Source: Hirudo medicinalis (lineage: Eukaryota > Annelida > Clitellata > Hirudinida > Hirudinidae). Taken from it: 64,000 nucleotides of DNA. The stretch covers positions 35,925-99,924 of the forward strand of contig MPNW01000124.1 of NCBI GenBank assembly GCA_011800805.1, written 5' to 3'. A model generated the notes under the pieces. It saw only the letters and a list, made by a program, of their open reading frames with translations. It was not told where the DNA came from and searched no databases. Made by a program: the position numbers and the translations under genes. Below are positions 49,716 to 61,927 of the stretch, in pieces (within the stretch, counting starts at the first letter, position 1; every line of letters starts with the position of its first letter).

Positions 49716-51597
49716 AAACGAACGGACTGTGATTTGAGGGATCTATTTTATACTGCTTTTTTCTTGTGAATAGTTGAACATTTGATAGCCTTTTTGGATT
49801 TTAAATATTTGTCTTGTTGAGTCAAACAGCAGTGACTGCGACCTAAAGCACGTTTGTTAAGATTTTTTATCTTCTATGTTATATTGTGCTGAACGAGTGT
49901 CGAACGGGTCGTCTGCATGCTAGCTCAGTATAACGAGGTGAACGAAGTTGAGTAGAACCGAGGCTGAGTGATTGTTTAAATTCAATCATGAACATGGCAG
50001 CATATATTACTCGTACGTGCGGCAGGTTAACAGAGCATCTCTCGTCCAAGAACTTTTGAGCTCTTTAGTGTTGGCCGTTTGCTGATGGCAGATCGTGCTG
50101 TTTATTATTTTGCCGACTGTTGCTTCCTGCGATGTTGTGTCTGAGCATTTTATCGTGTGTCTTAGATTACTTTGGCTTCGGTGTGCAGCGACTTGGTTCT
50201 GGAACGGAACTCACTGTATGAATCGGTATAAGTTTAACGGTAGAAGATGGAATGTATTGGTCGATTGCTCTTCAAACACTTTTATTTCGCGCGGCTATTA
50301 AATTTTCTTCTACAGCCGAATGCTTATTTTCAATTCGTGAGTTCACTTTTCGCCTCTGTGACGTGGAAGGAAGGCGTCTGCAAAGAATGGCGGGTCCGGT
50401 AATATCGGGAATGAGCTCGAGAAACATTGTGGACGTTGCGTTAGTGAAAGTCAATTTTATTTTATAAAGTTGGTGGGTTCGTCCAGAGCGATGTCTGGTC
50501 ATCGGATAACCCACTAATTGTCGTTATCTGATTTATTTAAGGCTACAATACTGGCTTAAACTTGAACGACATGCTAGGGAAGAGGCCAAGGAATATCTAA
50601 CGGACAAACAGCTTTCCAATCTTTTCCAGGCAAATTATTCATTTGCAAAAATAGTTTGACACGTAATTAATCACGTAGTTGAATCCCGGTGGGCCGAAGG
50701 TTTGTTTTTAAACATTACTCAGATGTTGTTAAATATTGGACTCGTTGCAGTGTCTGTTGATTGGCCTGCTATGGAACAGACCAGTAGATGTACTGGTTTA
50801 CTTGGTCGACTGCATGAAGCTACTCAAAGAAATGGGGGATGCCCCAGTTCTGTGGAATACTTTTCTGGAAGTCGTTCACGTCGGTGGGTTTACGAGATGA
50901 GCTACTCTTTATTTTTTACGACTTTTAACGAGGTCATTAGACGTGGGGGTGGACTATTTCAGAGGATTTCTGCGCTCATGAAAAGGAGCTGGAAGAAATG
51001 CTAAGCACCCCTGATACGTTTATTGGGGCAACTCAGACACACGAAGTTGAAGTTGGCATTGATTTCGATGCTGTGACGAAGAATAATTAATCGATGGTCC
51101 CACTTCAAGATGGCAAGATGGAAACTGGTTTTTATTTCGATAACGTCACGCTTTGATAATGACTGATTTTTTATTGGCTTTGATTTGATGATTTAAATTT
51201 GTATTAAAATCACTTGTATTACGATATCAATTCTTTAGGATTAAAACCGAAGAAACTGAGTTATGAGGCGATAAAAACTACGGGCGACATGTAGCTTATG
51301 CATCTAAAAACGAATTTCAAAAGCTGGGTAGCAGAAACAGCTCCCTTCCGGATTGCTTTCAGCTGCACCGGACACCCACAGCTGGAGCAACCCGCGCCGG
51401 GGCAACGGCATCGTCTTGTTCCATCGCAGTGCACAACATTCGGATACACTCTTCTCTTCTTTTTTTCGGGAGGGAAAATCATTTGCAAAATGGGAATGAT
51501 CGATGCGCGGAGATGGTCGTTGCAGTGCGTTCGATTTTTAGAGTTCGACGACAACGCATTCATGCTGAGAAGTATGAAATCCACGAAAATCTGAATT
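49716..51597. other. Intergenic, CNOT7/8 3' end to orphan membrane protein
   Basis: The CNOT7/8 3' UTR occupies the first part. Short frames at 50095-51004 and a minus-strand frame at 51261-51683 show no family resemblance. The latter is antisense to the start of the next gene and is probably chance. Any 5' exon and promoter of the membrane protein should lie near 51200-51590. Confidence 0.45.
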
Positions 51598-53349
51598 ATG
51601 AACCTGAGCACTGAGCGCTCTACCTCAGCTCCGGTCACTAATTCTACCAGAGGCTTGACTTTAGCGCTAGTGTCTAATTTCACGTGGCACTCACCGTCAA
51701 GACCGACGACACTTGAAGATTCTTTAAACAGCAGCTTGTCATCGTACTTATTCTCTGCAACGACTCAGGAGTATGTCAGCATATTCGGCACCAGCACTCA
51801 GCCTCATCTGACTTCACCCGACGTCTCTAATCGAACGTCCCTGAACCAACCCAGGACCTCATACGACTCAAAGGGAGCTGCCTACTACATATGTAGTGTT
51901 ATCTTGGTCTATGCGCTGGCCATCGTCTTGTTGGTAATTTCTCTAGCCAGAAGAAAGCGCAAGGATCAGTACCAGCCTGCCAGTCAAAGGTCAAATGGTG
52001 ATGACTACTATGTGAAGGCTGGTCAGCCATTAGGTCCCGATGACAATTCTAACGACAGCAACAGGTGAGATTGGTTATCTTCCAATTGTTGATGGTTCTC
52101 GCCATCGCCCCTCATTTTGGGAAATCACATTAGAACTATTTTTATGTAGAGTGAGCGAAAACCGCGGACTATTATAAAGGAAGATACTTGTTCAAAATTT
52201 GGTCATAAAATTAAAATATCAAAATGCCTTACTGAATAAAAATTAATTTTTTGAAGACGCTCAATCAAGGGTTTTTCCTTCGGCCATTCATTGACCAGCG
52301 AGAACTTGGACAATTTCATCGGAGGAGATGGCTGGACACCGCTGACCTCCAGCGTTCAGAGCATGAAACAAATCCAGAGGATCAGCAAGATAACTCCTTG
52401 CAACAAAACTACCAGCTTTGATTCCGTTCTTCAAGGCGGCTGCGCTCAGAAACCATCAAATCTACGCTTTTATCAGCCCGAAACCAACGAAGAAGTGTTA
52501 ACACTGGTGCAAGTTTTGCCTAACGATACCAGACGCCCTTCTCCCCCTAAGGTCAGAGACAGAGCCGGAAGCCTGATCTCGCCTCTGACTTCTGAGAAGA
52601 GAAACAAGTTTAACTCTAAAAGGTCTTGCTTAAACAAGAGCTATTCGACAAGTTCCGGAAAGTGCAGGTGGTCCATGGGTCCGGATGGAAACATCTGGAT
52701 ACTTCAACTGCCAGAAAACATATCCAGCCCGATGGAAAATTGGTACGACCAGAGGCAATCTTTGAAGCCCTTGCCGATGTACTCGAAGTCCGAAAGTATG
52801 AACCACAAGTCTCTAAGCAATGCCTCAACCAGTTACTTCAACACCGCCGTTCGACCGACCAATCTCAACTTAATAAAACCTCTCCTGTCTGAGACGGACG
52901 ACACCCACTCCGAAAGATCGACAAGGCAAGGAAGCGTCGACAATTCTTTCCAGCCCCTCTGGCAGTACCAAGAGGGTTACTCCCAGAAAAGGCAGAGTAA
53001 TGGAAAGGCAGACATATCAAACATGTTCGAAACTTACGAGACCAGTCCTTCCAGGGTGAACGGGAGAAAACAAGGGACCATCAACTCCAAGGAGCCCCGT
53101 CACTACACGCGCCCTTCCAATCACGAGGCGTCGACCAGAGTTTCCCAAATGGCGGACCAACACTTGAAAACATTCTCCCAGTCCAATGGCTGGGTCGCGA
53201 ACGGCTCTGGCATGAAGAGGAAGAACGAGGCCCACTGTTGTTTCCATGATACCAACCGCTCACTCAAAAGTACCAAGAAGCAGCCTTTCCTACAAAGTGA
53301 CTCGCCCAACATGAGTCTGCAGAAACTCATACACGTCACGTCGGTATGA
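51598..53349 (+). CDS. Unrecognised single-pass membrane protein, Ser/Thr-rich
   Basis: I do not recognise this gene. Two exons (51598-52064 and 52257-53349; GT..AG, phase 2) give 519 residues. Residues 1-92 are Ser/Thr-rich with several N-glycosylation sequons (NLS, NST, NFT, NSS, NRT) and no signal peptide. Residues 94-117 (AAYYICSVILVYALAIVLLV) form one clear membrane helix, followed at once by ARRKRKD. By the positive-inside rule the short N-terminus is outside and a tail of about 400 residues is cytoplasmic. The tail is basic, Ser/Asn-rich, low in hydrophobic clusters and probably disordered; it contains DDYYVKAGQPLGP just after the membrane. The first Met follows an in-frame stop, so 51598 is the start unless a 5' exon exists. 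The topology recalls KCNE-type subunits, but the tail is far longer and no KCNE motif is clear. Confidence 0.7.
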
Positions 53350-53445
53350 GAACGACAACGTTCCATTATTTTTCGCTCAAAGTACCCCACCCAAAAAGCA
53401 GGGGAAAGTAATTCAATAGAAGACAACTTTTAGGATCACATTGTA

Positions 53446-53451
53446 AATAAA
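53446..53451 (+). terminator. Polyadenylation signal, orphan membrane protein gene
   Basis: AATAAA lies 97 nt after the stop codon. The convergent RDM1 gene ends its coding sequence 165 nt further on, so the two 3' UTRs are close or overlap. Confidence 0.6.
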
Positions 53452-53615
53452 TCTTTTATGACTATTCACAAGATTAAAACAAATTTAAATAAACAAAGTT
53501 ATTTTAATTAATGGTGCAGAGGAGGCCTTGACAACCAAATAAGATATAGGAGGACATACTGCCTCCAAGGAATTAATGCATGCCTTGCTTTGAATGTCTA
53601 CAAATGCTTGCAGGG

Positions 53616-56600
53616 TCAGTCGTCGTCCGTCGGTAAAAACTCTTCCACATCAGACTCGGGATAATCAGCAATTTCATTAACCTTAAATGAAGAAAAAGTA
53701 TTCATTTAAATCATACAATGATGATATATAATCACTACCCTTAGCCTTATAATCATAATTTTTATGCAAGGGCTTGACACTTGACACGCAGTCGAAAAAG
53801 CTGTCTGGCAACACTTCACACACATCTGAGACAAGTTATCAATTAACTTGTTACCGTCACATACAAATGCTGAACCACACGCACACATCCCGTCAAACGA
53901 CTTACAGTCAGCAATTCATTATCGCTGTAATTCTCCCGATCGCCGGAATGCTCGGCATGAACCTTCCCGTTGTCAAGGACGACCAGCAGGATCTGTGAGA
54001 AGGCATTCTCGAGGGCAAGTTTGTAGGCTTCTTTTCTGACTCTGGGGTACATTTGGTATTTCAGTGCAGGAGCTGAAAGTGAATTAAGCATTTGGTTCTA
54101 TGTATAACTTGTCAACAATAAGTTACAATAATCCCATGGAACAATACAATGGAGAAATACAATTCAATCCAAATTGGTAACAGCGAATCAAGTAAAACTT
54201 GAAAATCATAAACAGTAGTAAAAAAAACACTAATGCATTAACACAAGTGCATTATGCTTATAATATTTACAACAAATCACAGATGGTGCACAGACTAGCT
54301 CAATGGATTGCATTTCTGCATGTGATGGCATAGGCCATAAAGTGTCTTGTTTGCAACTCAGCCTGTACCTCCAGAGCACACATTGGGTAGCGGCATTATA
54401 TGCAGTCAGAATGAAAGCCATAAATTCCTGATAAATCTGAATCAAGTTCGTGTAAGAAAAGCTTCAACAGTAAAGTTTCAGCAAATAAAGTTATAAATGA
54501 ATTTGATTTAAGAATTTGTAAACTTCAATGCTGCTCAATTTTAAACATAATGTCATTTTATTGTTTACAAAACATCCTGTAAAATATCAATGAGTAGAAC
54601 TCATAAACTATGCATTGAACCAGCACTGCATCCTTACACATGGTCTTTGCTCTGCTAGAAGCCAAGGAAAGGATAGAGGACTTACAAGGGAACCTCCTAT
54701 GTTCTGTGGATGCCTCAAAGATGGACAACAGGAAAGGGAGGATTGGGATATGCATGAGCATAGAAGCTCAGTATCAGAACTTCATGTCAGAGCAGCATCA
54801 GTTCCATGAAACTGGCAGTCATCCAGAGTCTCCTGCACATGAAGTCCTTTTTACCGACTCCCTGAGTTCTCTGATGAACTTGGAAGAAAGCAACAATGCA
54901 AGAACCTACAGCGACCCTGATGTTTACAGAATTTTCAATTTCAATTAAAAAAAAAAGCAAAGAAGTCACACTGGTTGGGATCCATGTTGGAATTCCTGAA
55001 AATGAGCAAGAAGACACCTTGCAAAAGCTGCCACAACCAAGGATACAACTGAACGTTGTATTCCGGCAGCAATGAAGGACGTAAAGAGGATCATTGCCCA
55101 AAATGTCCTGCAGCAATGGCAGACCAGCTGGAAAGACAAAGAAGAGAAGCAGTATAAACTAGTGGAGAAAAGAGTGTTGATAAAGAGCAAAATGTGCCTC
55201 GAGGAGGAAGGAGACTTTGATCTCTAAACTCCGACAAGGAAAATATGCTCTAAATCGACACCTCTTTACGATGAGACGCAGACAGTAAATGCCAAACCTG
55301 TCCTCAGGAAGATGAGACTGTCCAGCATTTCCTAATGGAATGTCTGGCCCAATCAAGCCTGAGACGAGCATTAATCCGCTGGAGTTACAATCCATGCCTG
55401 GCAATGCAGCTAGTGTGGAGCTAATATACCAGTCTATAAAAATCAGCTTAATCTGATGTAAACCAACATCTAAAACACTTTCTTTTGTTCGATATGTTTT
55501 TCTATCCTGTCTTCATTGTTGTCCAACTGATCAAGTTATGATTAGGACATTACTACAACTATTATAATTACTACAAGTGGTGCCCTCAAAACCAATTATT
55601 TAAGGTTATGTAAGGCACTCAAGATCAGCTCACTACAAATACAACACAACTGATTTCAAGTGACAGATATGGAGAGCATAAAAAAAGCTTGCACAACCTT
55701 CTCTTGGATAGGAATCGGAAGCTTTTCCAAGTCCTCTGCTCTCGATGGATCCCCGTGGAATACTGACGACGACAACACATTCAAATGCCACAAGGGGAAG
55801 AGGGTCTTCCTCCGAAGTTTGTTTGATCTCACTCAGCTTCGATTTTTCAAATCAAATTATGGATAAACAGAATATATAAAATGATTCCATTGAGCATGAA
55901 AAATATTATTCGCATAAAAAAACTTACAGGATAATGCTTAAAAGGGACAAACTTTTGCTAAATAACTTTATATAAACTTCATGTTAAGGATACAAAATAT
56001 ATTACAAGTTTTAATTTTTAATTCTCTTACAACTCAAGAGCTTCAGTAACTTCAATGATAAACTAAGCTCTTAATGCCAAATGTTTGCAATTGCTGTAGA
56101 TCACCATCATAACTTGAAGTAGGATAATTCATTCAATAGTAAAACATGACAATTTTTATGACCAAATGCTACTGACATCTAAAACCTTTATGGACCATCC
56201 ATTGAAACCAAGGTAATAATTAGCCAATTCAAGACATTTCTTGAAGTAGAGAATCCTGGGTGGATGTGCTTTCTTTTTGTTTGAGTATGTCAACTTAAAT
56301 AAATAATATTATTTGATAAACATTGGAAAACCAACACTCATAAAGTGAATTATTAATTCTAATTAATTGATATATGAAATTTCATAGACCTTCAGTTTTT
56401 TCCCATTGAATTTTAACTCACTAATAAGGGCAAGTTGAGCAGATTTTTTCGAGTAAAATTTCACCAAAGCACAGAATGATTCATCACCTAGTATGTTTTA
56501 TAATGTATATTTTATTTTAATTAACTAATTCTTGTAAAACATGAAGTGTTTAAACTGAAAAAATAAGTTGCTACCATATGCAATCCTGCTGTCAGAGACA

Positions 56601-56857
56601 TTCAAAGTTTCTTCGTTAGACTTGGTGAAAGAATTGAATATCAGTAGTTCATAAATTGGTCCTAAATCGCTGAGACTTTGGTATAAAAATCTCTAAAAAC
56701 AGATTGGTACCGGTTGACACTTGGAATTACAAATTAGTAAAAGCTTAAAAACTCCACGTACTGTGGCGATATCCTCTGAGTTCGCGTAGAAATTAGAGAC
56801 ATAAATAATTTTTTCTTCATCATTAGACCAGAAGAAATCTATAATTTCAAGCATCAT
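53616..56857 (-). CDS. RDM1: RAD52 motif-containing protein 1
   Basis: An RNA- and DNA-binding protein related to RAD52, linked in vertebrates to the response to cisplatin damage. Seven exons (56857-56762, 56692-56575, 56487-56390, 56293-56186, 55836-55665, 54072-53906, 53681-53616) close in phase to 274 residues (human 284). Residues 17-95 form an RRM (KIIYVSNFYA as RNP2; FCALVKFYSKKSAQLA covering RNP1). The RAD52-motif part begins with CLELANYYLGFNGWS, nearly identical to vertebrate RDM1, continues with PLPLVAFECVVVVSIPRGS, and includes LALENAFSQILLVVLDNGKV. The acidic C-terminus (SDVEEFLPTDDD) matches too. The exon 5 acceptor has a poor pyrimidine tract (aaaatcgaag) and is the least certain junction. 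Intron 5 holds an antisense retrotransposon remnant. It is convergent with the orphan membrane gene and divergent from the TTLL gene. Confidence 0.92.
54630..55440 (+). mobile_element. Non-LTR retrotransposon remnant (RNase H and C-terminal Cys region)
   Basis: Plus-strand frames encode LFTDSLSSLMNLEE, then HVGIPENEQ and LAKAATTKDTTERC, the typical end of a retrotransposon RNase H domain, followed by MKDVKRIIAQNVLQQWQTSW and a CQTCPQEDETVQHFLMEC cysteine/histidine motif as found after RNase H in such elements. Frameshifts and stops separate the pieces, so it is dead. It lies in RDM1 intron 5, in the opposite orientation. Confidence 0.75.
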
Positions 56858-57777
56858 GAAGCGAAATCAAGCTTTTTACCTTCGGTGATCATATGTAAAC
56901 AGTAAATGTAAACAGTGCCGCCAAAAGCAGTTAAAAGTAAAAGTGTAATTGGTTTTTATTAATATTAAGCCCTTACTATTTATATAATTTATTTTATGAA
57001 GATTAAATTTCAATTATTTTCCTTAATACTTAATGAAGCAATGGCGATATTAATTAATTTATTTTTTACAGTAAAAAAAATAGCCGATTAAGATCAAAGG
57101 TTTAATGTCAATTTGAGTGACCATCTTGGTTTTAAACAGACGATAACAATAAAGTTATTGATGGTGCGAAGGTACTATTTACTGAAATGCCCCGAAATTA
57201 TCAATTATTTTCACAACTTTAATTTCTCACGACATTTATTATAACACAGTTCTCTGAGGATGCAAAAATAATTGGGGGGCGCTCTAGAACAGTAGAACAA
57301 ACTGTAATCCAAAGCAACGCGATGGTAACAGTTACCTAATCGATTATGTTACTGACTTCACTTTACAAAACTTTTGATTTGTAGGTTGAATCCAAAAATA
57401 ACAGTACAAAAACTCTGGAAATTCATAATTTAATTGCAAAAATTTACCTCTTGATGTTACCATAGTGACGCGTAACTCAAGGTAAACACACCGCTGGTCG
57501 TCACTCGAAAACAATGTGACGAGTTGAGGAAACTCAATTGCACTGAATTTATAAATTGCCACCGCTAACAAAGTTAAGTAGCCATCCAATTTATATGAAT
57601 TAACTAATTTAAGTAAAAAAGATGTTCGTTTGACGTCCTTCCCAGCAATAACAAGCGACTTGACTTGTTGAAAAATGTGACTTCAAACAAAAAATGTACG
57701 TGCTCAATTCAAAGTTCGCCGAGAGAAATTCAGGAAAAGCTAAACTCGGAGTTTAAAAAAAAAAAATCCAAGAAGAA
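56858..57777. other. Bidirectional promoter region RDM1/TTLL
   Basis: RDM1 (minus) and the TTLL gene (plus) start 920 nt apart with no exon between. A shared or adjacent promoter is likely. The minus-strand frame at 57344-57589 has no recognisable similarity. Confidence 0.5.
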
Positions 57778-60700
57778 ATGAAGAGAGACTCAATTTTTTC
57801 CGTCAAAGACTCTTTTGAATCTTCGAAATTTGTTCGCTCGAAAAAGCCGTCCGCTCCAATCAACACGACCGAAAGATTTCAAACCACGTTTCAACCAAAT
57901 CAATCTCATGAATCAGTCGACCGAAGCTACAACAAAACATCACTCAAAGTCTCCAAAGCATTTTCAGATATTGATTCACTTCCCGCGTCATCAGACATTT
58001 TTATTAAACCCAGAAGGTGCAAATCTGTGAGCTGGAGGGATGAGGAATTGAACAGGGACGATCTCAAAAGACAAGAATTGCATTCAAAAGAGCGGGAGAA
58101 CATTGGCGCCACTGCTAAGTCTTCTGCCACTCTTGATCAGGACATTAATTGCAAAATAACGGCCGACCTTTCTCAGTCTAAATATGAAATTGGTAATCGG
58201 ATGACTTTCAATTTATCCACGTTTTCATTTGGCTGACTTTAAACTACATTTTATTAATATAGGATAAATAATAAATTTAAAAAATAATATTACAAAATTG
58301 GTATCGAATTTAATATATTTATTACATAACATGTGAAATATTATCTCCTCGTAGTAAGAAGAATAGCATTGCAAATGAATTTTACCATCGTGAGAGATTC
58401 TGATGCAAGGTAAGTCCATTTCAATCCTTGTCAAACTTGCATTTGTAACCACTGTTCTTAATGAAGGCTTATTGCAAGGCGCAATACTTAACAAAATAAT
58501 GTAATTAATAAACAAAAACATTAATTGAGTAGTTATTATTACCACTCAATGAACAATATGAAAAGCAATCAAAAATTGAAAAGCAGAGCAACAAAACAAC
58601 ATATCCACAAAATCAAATATCAAAAGCTCTGTCACCAAAAAACTATCTCTAAGAAATTTAGAGTCGAATAAGTTCTGAACTATCACCATATCTTCCGTGA
58701 GGGATTTCCAACTATGTACTACCCTATTAATGAAAAAAATTTATAATCCTATGGGCCAATGTAGTAATAATGAAACCAATCAACCAATACGAGGTAAGGA
58801 TGACTTATCAGTGCAAATAAGTGGATTTAATTTGGATTTTTCTAAGAAGCAACCTGATCTGGTTAGATGATCACGTCTCCATGGAGATAGTCTCTCAACT
58901 GAGCCCCAGTCAGAGGATCAATCACTTTCCATGCATGGAGAACATCACGAAGAAGCACTTGCTGGCAAAGGAACTTACAAAGTTCGTGTAATCCGTACTA
59001 TGTTAATCAATTTGTTAATTATTCACAGGTATAATATCAATTAATTAGTTATTTACAAAATAATGTATTTATAGATCATTTATATTACCTACTTTTAAAC
59101 CGAGACTTTGTAGCAACAAACTAAATTATTACACCATTGTCCTCATTGGACGAAATTTAATTCTACCGTTTTCCAGGATATCTGAGACACATCCTCGTGA
59201 TTATTCATTTCATCCGAAGAGCTGGATGTGGCCTGATCAGAGGAAAGAATTGGACAGATTCTGCAGGAAATTGTTATCGGAGAAGAGGAAAATATTACTT
59301 ATTTCTCGATCAATTCCGCCTAAAAAAGGGCCGTAAGTAAAAATTAAGACTTTACTAATTGGCAACGTCATCGTATTAATCATCATCATTATTATTATTA
59401 TTTAAACATGCTTAACGCATTCTTAACCCTATCATTACATATAGTAATACTTAAGATCAAGCTGCTAAGAACAACACTTTCTCTTTGAAAGCAAGTAATC
59501 AGCCATCTATTCTTTTCACAACGATCCTTTTCAGTGTCAGAGTCTTTTCCTCAGAGGAGTTGAACAGGGACGGAGGACGCGATTGGTCAGAAAGGATGCT
59601 AGTGCAAGAACTTGTCGAACCGCTGGCCATAGAAGGTCGAGGACTTAGGATCAGAAGTTATGCCATCGTGACAAGCCTCAGTCCCATCAGGGTATTCCTT
59701 TTCAAGGATATTTTGGCATCCCTTGAAACTGAAGAGGGCAAAGTGAGTTGGAGTTGAAAGCTTGATCTCAGGTTTTAGCTGTCGATTTTGTTTTAATATT
59801 TAAATTACTTAAATTGAATTAAATAATCAGCTTAATTCTTTTATTAAAATAATTTTTAATATTTTTTTTGTGTTGAAGTGATCTTATTTACAACGACGTT
59901 GAAATCGGTTTAAAAGTTGACTTTAACAGCCAATAATATTTACAATATTTTAAAAATTATTTTGTTCCTTTTTAATTACAAGGCATTTTTTGGTAACACC
60001 ATGGTAAAATTATCAACATTATTATTCTCAAAGACAAACAGACAGGGTCCTGGCAGACCGCGCAAACACAAATTCTCGGCAGACGGATTGTCCAAAATCT
60101 TATCCAGCAGGACGTTCAACTGGAAAAGCTTCTGGATGAACCTGGAAAATGTGGTCATCAAGACGATCCTCCTCTGCCTTCCCAGGGCCGCAGAATGTTA
60201 CGAAGTTTGTCGATCTCGTCGAATCAATGGAGTTTCTGTTTGCTTTGAACTCCTGGCGTTCGATTTGATGCTCGATGCCAACCACAAGATGTGGCTTATG
60301 GCTGTGGGTTGATGTTATTGATTTTGCAGCTACAGTTATTTTGATTTGCTTATTCGAGGTGTAAAAATTGAATGTTTAATGTAATTTACTAAAAACATGA
60401 CAATAAAGTGGGATATTTTCTCGGGCAAATTAAACACGTTTAATTAATTATTTATTAATTATTTTATTTAAGTATTTTTGTTATTATTTTATTATTGCTT
60501 AGGTAAAACAATCTCCAAACCTGAAGGTCGAGGACGATGTGGACCTCCACGTGAAAGGAAGCCTCATCTACAGTCTGTTCCAACTGATCAGATGCGAGTC
60601 AGTTAACGTTTTGTAAATTGTAAATACGTTTGTATTTTATGCCTCATACTTACCAAATTATCACAAATTTTTAGACCTGAATTTAAACAGAATTTACGTA

Positions 60701-61888
60701 AATGATACCAGAGATTATGCGAAAATACGCAATTTGAATGTTGGTGACTTAAGTTAATGAAGCAGAATTAGTGAATATAATTAGTGGATTATTTCAAATA
60801 ATAAGTACACGCGACGGATAATTTAACAACATTTGTCTGGAATCCCTTTCAGCATCTCCAAGAAGAAAGCAAAATCTTCCTTGCACCTAAAAAATGGTCA
60901 ATCATTCGTGGAATCCGAGAGGTTCCTGGAGACTTCAAAACGGCAAAACATCCAAAAAATCGCGGTACAGAAACAAATAGTGGCATTTATAATTAAGAAT
61001 ATATTTGTTCGAAACTTCTTCAATTAATCTAATGTGATTGATGAATATTAAGATGATGACGATAAGGGTGCTATATATCCTACAATTATTATTAGATGAT
61101 TATTATAATTAAAAAAAAAACAGTTAATGTGTCTGGAATTGTACAAAATCACAAGTTATCAAATCCACTCTTAGTGAAGATCAAGATCGGAGATCGTGTT
61201 AAAAATGTTCTAAGTTGGGACTGCAAAATTTTCTCTTAAAAAATGTAAGATACAATTATTGGTGTTTTGGGTATTTGGTGTTTCGATGGATGAGAGGAAT
61301 TGGAATTTTGCAAGATAAATTGTTTGAAATGATCATTGTGCGGCGTCACTGAAAATTGAAAAGACCAAATTTCTAAATTTATAGTAAATTTGTTTATTAA
61401 ATTTTTATACTTGTTAAAATGAATATTATTAAATGAATAAGAGTTGTTATTTATTCCGATAAATCACTAGAAATTAAATTATAACGAATAAATTATTAAT
61501 TTAAAACAGTTTGAAATTTATAATTGCACAAATAAAGTTTATTTAATCGAACGAAATAAATATTCCACATCATAGATCATACATGCTGTGGTCCACCTGA
61601 ATATTTCCCATCATTTACCTGTATTACTTCCAGGAAGATATTCTTCAGCCAGTCAATGGAGATGACGATGATGACGATCCAAGCTTTGAAACCAACAACT
61701 TGAAGTTAATTTTCCCTCCAAAAATGGATGAAAACTCCAAGCGACTGTGGATGGATATCCTTGCAACTATTTATTCCAAATGGCAGGAGTCAAGGCCAGC
61801 CAAAGACCTTGACCTTCTCTCGAAGCGAAGTCGCTTTCTCTCAGCGCAGGTTGAACTAATAACCTTTAAAAAAAATCCATTTCATTGA
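57778..61888 (+). CDS. Tubulin tyrosine ligase-like family protein, probable pseudoenzyme
   Basis: TTLL enzymes add glutamate or glycine chains to tubulin using an ATP-grasp fold. Nine exons (57778-58192, 58367-58409, 58847-58987, 59177-59332, 59535-59742, 59983-60303, 60503-60597, 60853-60964, 61634-61888) join in phase to 581 residues. A unique N-terminal region of about 125 residues precedes the TTLL core: ADLSQSKYEI, SQRINHFPCMENITKKHLLA (NHFPG-like), DYSFHPKSWMWP, LVQELVEPL, SYAIVTSLSPIRVFLF, CFELLAFDLMLD and WLMAVKQSPNL. The fold signature is clear, but catalytic positions are changed: no KP/GRGI loop (ISRSIPPKKGPVRV instead), KFDLR replaced by GLRIR, HLTNYS replaced by KLSTLL, and WLLEVN replaced by WLMAVK. 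A basic/acidic tail (NGDDDDDDPS) follows. The last exon may instead splice after CAG 61849. The exon 3 acceptor is a tandem AAGAAG. Confidence 0.8.
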
Positions 61889-61927
61889 TTTACTGAAATA
61901 ATCGTTAAAACATAAAAGACATAAAAC

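Noticed and set aside
51261..51683. 140-residue minus-strand frame
   Set aside because: It overlaps the start of the well-supported plus-strand membrane protein and shows no family resemblance.
51880..51990. Assignment of the membrane protein to the KCNE potassium-channel subunits
   Set aside because: Only the topology and a basic juxtamembrane stretch agree. The 400-residue tail and absence of a KCNE consensus make the assignment unsafe.
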